This document shows positions 1 to 4,653 of a stretch of 7,259 nucleotides of DNA, in pieces. Position numbers and translations under genes: made by a program. The notes beneath the pieces are model-generated. The model saw only the letters and a program-made list of their open reading frames with translations. It did no database searches and was not told the origin of the DNA. Within the stretch, counting starts at the first letter, position 1. Each line of letters starts with the position of its first letter. The stretch is from Myxococcales bacterium (lineage in GTDB: Bacteria; Myxococcota_A; Bradymonadia; Bradymonadales; Bradymonadaceae): the NCBI GenBank assembly GCA_007120615.1, contig SKNI01000139.1, forward strand, positions 1 through 7,259, given 5' to 3'.

Positions 1-1596
1 CGGAGAGATCTCCAGGACCACCTCGGCGAACATGCCTTTTCCGCCGGTCTGCTTGGCGAGGCGCTCTTTATGAGTGGCCTTCGCCGAGACCGACTCTCGA
101 TAGGCCACCTGGGGCTTACCGATGCTGGCCGCCACTTTGAACTCTCGAAGGAGGCGATCCACGATGATCTCCAGGTGCAATTCGCCCTGGCCGCCGATGA
201 TCGTCTGGCCGGTCTCGTCGTCGATCTTTACGGTAAAGCTGGGATCTTCGACGGCCAACTTCTGAAGACTCTCCGATAATTTACTCTGATCGGCGGTGGT
301 CTTCGGCTCAATGGCGATCTCGATGACGGGCTCCGGAAAGTCGATCGCCTCCAGAACCACGGCGTGATGCTCATCACAAAGCGTATCGCCGGTGGTGGTA
401 TGACGCATTCCCACGGCCGCGGCGATATCCCCGGCGTGCACAGAATCGATCTCTTCTCGTTTATTGGCGTGCATCTGCAGAATTCGACCCACCCGCTCGC
501 GCTGACCCTTGGTAGAGTTGTAGATATAACTCCCCGCCTCCAGCACTCCGGAGTAGACCCGGAAATAGGTCAGATGACCCACATAGGGATCGGTCATGAT
601 CTTAAAGGCCAGAGCCGAGAACGGCGCTTTATCATCGGCCTCTCGGGTGACGATATCATCTTCGGTCGCCTCGCCACGTTGCTCGGTGATTCGCCGATAG
701 GCATCGGGCGTAACACCCTCTACCGCTTTTACCTCGGTGGGCGCCGGGAGATAATGAACCACGGAATCCAGAAGTGGCTGAACCCCTTTATTCTTAAATG
801 CCGATCCGCAGAATACGGGGACCAATTCGATCTCCAGGGTGCCTTTACGGACCGCCGTTCGGAGCTCTTCGTCCGAGATCGGCTGCCCTTCGAGGTATTT
901 CTCCATGATCACTTCGTCGACCTCGGCGCAGGCCTCCAATAATTCTTCACGAGCCTCGGCCACCGCTTCTTTGAGATCGTCGGGCACCTCCATCACATCG
1001 TATTCAGCGCCCAGAGTCTCTTCTCGCCAGATGATCGCGCTCTCGCTGACCAGGTCCACCACGCCTCGAAAGTCCTCTTCGGCGCCAATGGGCAATTGCA
1101 TCCGTACCGGGTTGGCCTTGAGTCGATCGCGAATCATCTCGACGACACGATCATAATCCGATCCCACCCGATCCATCTTATTGACGAAGGCGATCCGGGG
1201 TACCTGGTAGCGGTTGGCCTGTCGCCAGACCGTCTCCGACTGCGGCTCCACGCCCCCGACTCCGCAAAATACCGCCACCGCACCGTCGAGGACCCGAAGC
1301 GATCGCTCCACCTCCATGGTGAAGTCCACATGCCCCGGGGTGTCGATGATATTGATCCGGTAATTGGTGTCGTCATAATCCCAGTAGCAGGTCGTAGCCG
1401 CGCTGGTGATCGTGATCCCCCGCTCTCGCTCCTGATCCATCCAGTCCATCTCGGCGGCCCCGTGATGAACTTCCCCGATCTTATGAGACTTGCCGGTATA
1501 ATAGAGGACCCGTTCGGTGGTCGTCGTCTTACCGGCGTCGATATGAGCCATGATCCCGATATTTCGGACTCTTTTAAGAGGTAGACTACGTGCCAC
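1..1596 (-). CDS. fusA: Elongation factor G, 3' end cut by window edge
   Basis: Translation elongation factor G, the cytoplasmic GTPase that drives tRNA-mRNA translocation and, with RRF, ribosome recycling. Reading from 1596 gives an uninterrupted frame of 532 codons to the window edge, against about 700 in the family, so roughly the last quarter (most of domain IV and domain V) is outside. The G domain is clear: P-loop AHIDAGKTT (residues 17-25), switch I with RGITI (59-63), DTPGH (83-87) and NKMD (137-140). Domains II and III follow, with GQGELHLEI near the end of domain III. The start is GTG at 1596-1594, chosen because it gives the family N-terminus VARSLPLKRVRNIGIMAHID; an AGGG lies about 9 bases upstream. 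It is the third gene of the str operon, 159 bases after rpsG. All visible GTPase motifs are intact. Identification is very secure. Confidence 0.97.
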   Translation of the reverse strand, partial: MARSLPLKRVRNIGIMAHIDAGKTTTTERVLYYTGKSHKIGEVHHGAAEMDWMDQERERGITITSAATTCYWDYDDTNYRINIIDTPGHVDFTMEVERSLRVLDGAVAVFCGVGGVEPQSETVWRQANRYQVPRIAFVNKMDRVGSDYDRVVEMIRDRLKANPVRMQLPIGAEEDFRGVVDLVSESAIIWREETLGAEYDVMEVPDDLKEAVAEAREELLEACAEVDEVIMEKYLEGQPISDEELRTAVRKGTLEIELVPVFCGSAFKNKGVQPLLDSVVHYLPAPTEVKAVEGVTPDAYRRITEQRGEATEDDIVTREADDKAPFSALAFKIMTDPYVGHLTYFRVYSGVLEAGSYIYNSTKGQRERVGRILQMHANKREEIDSVHAGDIAAAVGMRHTTTGDTLCDEHHAVVLEAIDFPEPVIEIAIEPKTTADQSKLSESLQKLAVEDPSFTVKIDDETGQTIIGGQGELHLEIIVDRLLREFKVAASIGKPQVAYRESVSAKATHKERLAKQTGGKGMFAEVVLEISP

Positions 1597-1639
1597 GATC
1601 AACCCTGCCTTGCTGAAGAAAATGGTTATGCAACAATAA

Positions 1640-1700
1640 CAACAAAACCCGGGCAATGCCGCTTTGAAATCAGACCAAAGGACATCACGCCGGGTTGTTG
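1640..1700 (-). promoter_or_regulatory. Long stem-loop with T-rich tail in the rpsG-fusA gap
   Basis: On the minus strand the arm CAACAACCCGG (1700-1690) pairs with CCGGGTT, a TT bulge, then GTTG (1652-1640). Inside the loop is a second small hairpin, CTTTG (1680-1676) with CAAAG (1666-1662). The distal arm runs into a T-rich stretch (TTTTGTTGTTATTGTTG), which resembles an imperfect Rho-independent terminator or attenuator. It lies about 45 bases before the fusA start. The pairing is seen in the sequence; a role in tuning fusA expression relative to rpsG is inference. Confidence 0.4.
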
Positions 1701-1703
1701 AGT

Positions 1704-1728
1704 TCCCCGATTCGTTGAGAGTCGGGGA
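1704..1728 (-). promoter_or_regulatory. 7-bp inverted repeat just after rpsG
   Basis: Arms TCCCCGA and TCGGGGA (1722-1728 and 1704-1710) are perfect complements around an 11-base loop, about 28 bases after the rpsG stop. No T-run follows, so it is not a standard intrinsic terminator. It could stabilise the rpsG 3' end or form part of a larger structure with the stem-loop at 1640-1700. Its function is unknown. Confidence 0.35.
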
Positions 1729-1755
1729 CGAAACTTCTAAGCCATCGTGCCGAAC

Positions 1756-2229
1756 TTACCAGCGATAATGAGCAAACGCTCGATTCGCCTCGGCCATCCG
1801 GTGGATGTTTTCTTTGTGCCGAATCGCGGTACCGCGGTTATTGGACGCGTCCAGGATCTCGTTGGTGAGACGGTCGACCATGGTCTTTTCGTTGCGGGCT
1901 CGAGCGGCGTCAATCAGCCATCGAATCGCGAGCGCAGCGCGGCGTGCCGGTCGAACTTCTACGGGCACCTGATAGGTCGATCCACCAACCCGGCGGGAGC
2001 GGACTTCGACCACAGGTCGCAGATTATCAATGCCGCGCTTAAAGATCCGAACCGGATCTTCGCCGCCTGTTTTGCCCTCGATCACGTCGAGAGTATCATA
2101 GACGATCTGCTCGGCCGTCGACTTTTTGCCATCGCGCATCAGCACGTTCACAAATTGGGTCAGCATGACCTCGCCGAATTTCGGATCCGGCAATACTTCT
2201 CTTTTGGGTACTTCTCTTCTTCTCGGCAT
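1756..2229 (-). CDS. rpsG: 30S ribosomal protein S7
   Basis: Small-subunit protein S7 binds the 3' major domain of 16S rRNA, nucleates head assembly and contacts the E-site tRNA. The product is 157 residues, the usual bacterial length (about 156). It begins MPRRREVPKREVLPDPKFGE and carries the family stretch RSRRVGGSTYQVPVEVRPAR near the middle and the ENIHRMAEANRAFAHYRW C-terminus. A longer frame starts 8 codons upstream at 2253. The start at 2229 is chosen because it matches the family N-terminus and has a GAGGG Shine-Dalgarno 7 bases upstream. It is the second gene of the str operon, 77 bases after rpsL and 159 bases before fusA. In E. coli S7 represses its own operon by binding the rpsL-rpsG gap; a hairpin exists in that gap here, but conservation of the mechanism is inference. 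Confidence 0.98.
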   Translation of the reverse strand: MPRRREVPKREVLPDPKFGEVMLTQFVNVLMRDGKKSTAEQIVYDTLDVIEGKTGGEDPVRIFKRGIDNLRPVVEVRSRRVGGSTYQVPVEVRPARRAALAIRWLIDAARARNEKTMVDRLTNEILDASNNRGTAIRHKENIHRMAEANRAFAHYRW

Positions 2230-2236
2230 GAATCTG

Positions 2237-2241
2237 CCCTC
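2237..2241 (-). promoter_or_regulatory. Ribosome binding site of rpsG
   Basis: GAGGG on the minus strand ends 7 bases before the ATG at 2229. It lies between the two possible start codons and fixes the shorter S7 start over the one at 2253. Confidence 0.7.
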
Positions 2242-2257
2242 GTAATACGTCAAAGTC

Positions 2258-2287
2258 CCGGCCGACCTAATCTAAGGTCCAAACCGG
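2258..2287 (-). promoter_or_regulatory. Hairpin in the rpsL-rpsG gap, candidate S7 operator
   Basis: On the minus strand GACC (2279-2276) and GGTC (2267-2264) enclose the 8-base loop TTAGATTA. Outside them CCGG (2287-2284) can pair with CCGG (2261-2258) across small internal loops. The structure lies 28 bases upstream of the rpsG start. In E. coli the rpsL-rpsG gap folds into the S7 autoregulatory site, so the location is suggestive. The stems are short, and S7 binding is not shown by sequence alone. Confidence 0.35.
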
Positions 2288-2306
2288 CGACGTGAATGAT
2301 CTAATT

Positions 2307-2678
2307 TTAGCGTGGCTTCTTGGTGCCGTATTTACTTCGGCCCTGGCGACGATCGGAGACCCCCACGGCGTCCAGCGTTCCTCGCACGATGTGATAACGC
2401 ACACCGGGAAGGTCTTTGACCCGTCCGCCGCGAATCAGAACCACACTGTGTTCCTGAAGGTTATGTCCCTCACCGGGGATATAACTGGTGACTTCCATGC
2501 CGTTGGTCAGCCGGACACGAGCGACTTTACGAAGAGCCGAGTTCGGCTTCTTCGGTGTCGTCGTATAAACGCGCGTACATACTCCCCGCTTCTGGGGACT
2601 GGCTTTAAGAGCCGGCGCGTCCGTCTTGGACTTGACCTGTTTGCGACCTTTTCGAACTAATTGATTAATCGTTGGCAT
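2307..2678 (-). CDS. rpsL: 30S ribosomal protein S12
   Basis: Small-subunit protein S12 lies at the decoding centre and controls translational accuracy. The product is 123 residues, the standard length, with the N-terminus MPTINQLVRKGRK, the central loop TTTPKKPNSALRK (residues 39-51) and the second conserved loop GGRVKDLPGVRYH (84-96). Positions that change in streptomycin-resistant mutants are wild type here (Lys43, Lys88, Pro91, counting Met1). Asp89, the beta-methylthiolation site in E. coli, is present. The ATG start is fixed by the family N-terminus; a weak TAGGT lies about 8-12 bases upstream. It is the first gene of the str operon, with a consensus promoter about 135-160 bases upstream and two hairpins in the leader. 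Identification is certain. Confidence 0.99.
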   Translation of the reverse strand: MPTINQLVRKGRKQVKSKTDAPALKASPQKRGVCTRVYTTTPKKPNSALRKVARVRLTNGMEVTSYIPGEGHNLQEHSVVLIRGGRVKDLPGVRYHIVRGTLDAVGVSDRRQGRSKYGTKKPR

Positions 2679-2695
2679 CTGCGTACCTAATTTGC

Positions 2696-2712
2696 CGCGC
2701 CTTCTCGGCGCG
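2696..2712 (-). promoter_or_regulatory. GC-rich leader hairpin before rpsL
   Basis: CGCGCC-GAGAA-GGCGCG on the minus strand forms a perfect 6-bp, all G/C stem with a 5-base loop, ending 17 bases before the rpsL ATG. No T-run follows, so it is not an intrinsic terminator. At this distance it could affect ribosome access or leader stability. The fold is seen; the role is inferred. Confidence 0.45.
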
Positions 2713-2728
2713 TGATGTCATCCTCGTG

Positions 2729-2743
2729 TCGTCTTGTTGACGA
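2729..2743 (-). promoter_or_regulatory. Small hairpin in the rpsL leader
   Basis: TCGTC-AACAA-GACGA on the minus strand is a 5-bp stem with a 5-base loop, in the middle of the predicted rpsL 5' leader and upstream of the stronger hairpin at 2696-2712. It is weak alone and listed as part of a possible two-hairpin leader. Confidence 0.25.
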
Positions 2744-2811
2744 ACGGAGCTGATATAAACGTTTTGAACTTCGAATACCCGACCCACGAGGCCAGACACT
2801 TCGGACGGCGG

Positions 2812-2839
2812 ATTATAAAGAGGGTTGTTCACCTGTCAA
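2812..2839 (-). promoter_or_regulatory. Consensus sigma70-type promoter of the str operon
   Basis: On the minus strand the -35 box is TTGACA (2839-2834) and the -10 box is TATAAT (2817-2812), both perfect consensus, with a 16-base spacer. Transcription would start near 2805, giving an rpsL leader of about 125-130 bases. It lies in the only sizeable gap between the upstream four-gene operon and rpsL, the expected place for the str promoter. A GATC-rich hexamer repeat begins 17 bases upstream of the -35 box. Confidence 0.85.
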
Positions 2840-2856
2840 GCAGATATCGTGATTTT

Positions 2857-2905
2857 GGATCGGGATCGTTGATCGGGATCGAGATCGAGATCGAGATCGG
2901 GAGCG
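2857..2905. repeat. GATC-rich hexanucleotide tandem repeat
   Basis: Eight imperfect units of the type RGATCG run across 49 bases (plus-strand units GGATCG, GGATCG, a 7-base TTGATCG, GGATCG, AGATCG three times, then GGAGCG). Seven GATC tetramers fall within about 41 bases. The array starts 5 bases after the stop of the protease gene and ends 17 bases upstream of the -35 box of the str promoter. Copy number could vary by replication slippage. If a Dam-like enzyme is present, this would be a dense methylation patch beside the promoter. Confidence 0.8.
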
Positions 2906-2909
2906 AGAG

Positions 2910-3368
2910 CTATCGGAAACTGGCCTGGGCCTTTGCGGGTTCGACCACCGCTGCGTAGCCGGCCTCTTCGGTCCAGAAGGCGCGGCACCGGGAGCCGGCG
3001 CGCCAGGCTTCGATCCAGGCGTGGCCTTCGAGTTGGGAGCGGCGTTTTCTAAGGCCGATGACCACCCGGGCGCCGAAGCCGCGGCGGGTCAACATCTTCT
3101 GGGCGGCCAGGGCCCGGTGAATGCAGGTCGACCCCGGGACGAGGCGACTCGCGCGCCAGAGAGCTCTCTCCACCGCTGCGACCGAGTCGGCGCCGTCTCC
3201 GGTCAATTCGGCGGGGTCCATCGGTTGGGTTATCAGATCGGCCGTGGCTTGCTCCGCCAGGGCGTGAGCTCCGTCGAGCGTCTCCTGCCAGCCCCGGGCG
3301 AAAAGCGCCACCCGCGCCTGGCATAACCGGCCGAGGGCCTCCAGATGTCTTGTGATCGGCTCTCTCAT
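2910..3368 (-). CDS. Lasso-peptide B2-type transglutaminase-like protease
   Basis: Probable cysteine protease of the transglutaminase-like superfamily, related to the B2 (McjB C-terminal) enzymes that remove the leader from lasso-peptide and related RiPP precursors. The 152-residue product has a variable helical N-terminal half (1-65), then the family core: RASRLVPGSTCIHRALAAQ with nucleophile Cys82, the LTRRGFGARVVIGLRKR segment (93-109), and GHAWIE with His116. No Asp follows His116 (the last one is Asp61), so the usual third triad Asp is absent; Glu120, Glu134 or Glu135 would have to replace it. The start is ATG at 3368, sharing ATGA with the kinase stop, with a strong GGAGG 7 bases upstream. 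It is the last gene of the operon. The family call is good; the substrate is unknown because no precursor or cyclase is visible nearby. Confidence 0.85.
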   Translation of the reverse strand: MREPITRHLEALGRLCQARVALFARGWQETLDGAHALAEQATADLITQPMDPAELTGDGADSVAAVERALWRASRLVPGSTCIHRALAAQKMLTRRGFGARVVIGLRKRRSQLEGHAWIEAWRAGSRCRAFWTEEAGYAAVVEPAKAQASFR

Positions 3369-4348
3369 CTAATCCCCTCCTCTTCGGCAGCCCGATTTCG
3401 GCTCAGATGCTCGGCGATGGCCACCACCTGCGCCGGCGCCTCGGAGGAGTCCCGTCGATAGCGAACCGCATAAACAGGCACCGACCGGGCCACCTCGCAG
3501 AGCGTTCGAAACCGCTGGGTGCGCCAGGGACCGGGCCCGTCAGTCAGATCAAAGGCCTGGGCCAGAATCCGCATCGACGCCTCCTGTCCTCGCACCTCCT
3601 TAAGCTCCGGGCCCCCGACAAACTCCTCGTTATCGGTGGGCTCCAGCGAAAAGATCCCGGCGATCTCGTGGCGCTTTCGCCCTCCGCTCCGATCGGGGAG
3701 TTGGTACCAGAACTTCTCGATATGCGGCATGACCAACTCCTTATCGATGGCCTCGGGAACCGTCTCGGGCCGGTCGAAAAGTCTCAGCGACGGGGTGGCT
3801 GCGATCAGTTCTTGTTTGCCGCCTGGTGTCTTGCCGGCGTCGATCATCACCAGGTCGTCGGCCAACAGGTCAAACCCCCGCCGCATCATCTGCAGGGCGG
3901 TGGTGCTCTTTCCGGCGCCCGAGTTTCCTATAAAGATCCAGGCCCGCCCCGCGACTTTGCCCACCGCACTTGCGTGAAGGGCCACAAAACCCGCGCGCTC
4001 CAGGATCATGGCGATGGGGGCTACCATCCGCTCCAAAACGATCGCCGGTCGGATCTCCAGATCCTGGCCGGCCTGAAATCGAATCACCTTATTGACCCGA
4101 TCCCACAAGACCCGCGTTCCTCCATGAGAGAAAATAATCCCCCTCTCCTCTTCGACCCAGACCTTTAATCGGCGCACCCCATCGAAATCCAGAATATCGT
4201 GGACCAACGCTCCGGAGGACTCGGAAACCTCACCGACCTCAAATCGCCAGTCCTCCTCGGGCTCCCCGCTCCACTTTGAGAGCGACAGAGAGTCGCCGCT
4301 CTTCAGCCGAAGGTCATAGAGTTGGTAGTGGCCGACAGACTCAGTCAT
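3365..4348 (-). CDS. HPr-kinase-like P-loop kinase of a RiPP-type operon
   Basis: A 327-residue protein resembling the catalytic domain of HPr serine kinase/phosphorylase, but in an operon with peptide-maturation genes and not with a PTS. Residues 1-110 form a family-specific N-terminal region with no motif I recognise. The kinase core has LHAS (124-127), the Walker A GNSGAGKST (141-149) preceded by hydrophobic AWIFI, and the acidic pair in LLADDLVMID (161-170; Asp164, Asp165). Kinases of this type (ThcoK/PsmK group) phosphorylate the C-terminal residue of some lasso-peptide precursors, so a peptide substrate is plausible but inferred. The ATG at 4348 shares ATGA with the stop of the PqqD-like gene; no strong Shine-Dalgarno is visible, so translation is probably coupled. 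Fold assignment is confident; substrate is not established. Confidence 0.83.
   Translation of the reverse strand: MTESVGHYQLYDLRLKSGDSLSLSKWSGEPEEDWRFEVGEVSESSGALVHDILDFDGVRRLKVWVEEERGIIFSHGGTRVLWDRVNKVIRFQAGQDLEIRPAIVLERMVAPIAMILERAGFVALHASAVGKVAGRAWIFIGNSGAGKSTTALQMMRRGFDLLADDLVMIDAGKTPGGKQELIAATPSLRLFDRPETVPEAIDKELVMPHIEKFWYQLPDRSGGRKRHEIAGIFSLEPTDNEEFVGGPELKEVRGQEASMRILAQAFDLTDGPGPWRTQRFRTLCEVARSVPVYAVRYRRDSSEAPAQVVAIAEHLSRNRAAEEEGIR
3376..3380 (-). promoter_or_regulatory. Strong ribosome binding site of the protease gene
   Basis: GGAGG, within a GAGGAGGGG run on the minus strand, lies inside the 3' end of the kinase gene, 7 bases before the protease ATG at 3368. It supports that start and independent initiation on top of translational coupling. 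Confidence 0.7.
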
Positions 4349-4653
4349 CCCGAAGACTCTTGTGCAGAATACTCGGCCAATCCGGCCTCCACGAGTTGCT
4401 CTACAAAGGCCTCCACATCGGTACGGGCTTCGGCCTCGGAGATCTCGAAGCGCTCCACGATCTGGGCGACCAGATTGGCCAGCGTCTCCCCGCCGTCGCC
4501 GTCGATGGACTGCCAGATAAGCCAGGCCACCTCGTTGAGACCGAAGTATTTATTGCCCGCCAGATCGAGGACGATCACCTCATCATCGACCTGCTCCACC
4601 ACCAGATCGGTGCGCAGCTCAAAACGATCGCCGTCTGAAAATTTCATCGTCAT
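4345..4653 (-). CDS. PqqD-family RRE protein (lasso B1-like)
   Basis: A 102-residue PqqD-like protein, the stand-alone RiPP recognition element that binds a precursor leader peptide and presents it to the modifying enzymes. The diagnostic stretch is VLDLAGNKYFGLNEVAWLIW (residues 28-47), followed by a helical part with ETLANLVAQIVERFEIS and a C-terminal helix EAFVEQLVEAGL (81-92). This is the winged-helix order and length of PqqD and lasso B1 proteins. A TTG one codon upstream is possible, but the ATG at 4653 is preferred. It overlaps the transporter TGA by one base (TGATG) and has AGGAG 7 bases upstream. Another in-frame ATG two codons later cannot be excluded. Its partner is probably the B2-type protease two genes downstream. 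Family assignment is strong. Confidence 0.88.
   Translation of the reverse strand: MTMKFSDGDRFELRTDLVVEQVDDEVIVLDLAGNKYFGLNEVAWLIWQSIDGDGGETLANLVAQIVERFEISEAEARTDVEAFVEQLVEAGLAEYSAQESSG

Noticed and set aside
364..1584. Long plus-strand open frames opposite fusA
   Set aside because: They are antisense to a complete, motif-rich EF-G frame, match no family I recognise, and are expected by chance opposite GC-rich genes.
1756..2253. Longer S7 start at 2253
   Set aside because: The extra eight residues are not in the S7 family, and a good ribosome binding site lies directly before the ATG at 2229.
2665..2721. Minus-strand 18-codon upstream ORF in the rpsL leader, overlapping the rpsL start
   Set aside because: A GAGG directly abuts its ATG, too close to serve as a Shine-Dalgarno, and its codons are mostly dictated by the GC-rich hairpin.
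2752..2780. A second promoter with a TATATC -10 in the rpsL leader
   Set aside because: No acceptable -35 box lies 15-19 bases upstream, and a perfect consensus promoter is present nearby.
2734..2958. Plus-strand 74-codon frame with an IEIEIE stretch
   Set aside because: The alternating residues come from the GATCGA hexamer array, and the frame crosses the str promoter on the opposite strand.
3407..4168. A 253-codon plus-strand frame opposite the kinase gene
   Set aside because: The minus strand encodes a P-loop kinase with intact motifs and overlapping-operon spacing; the opposite frame has no motif or operon context.
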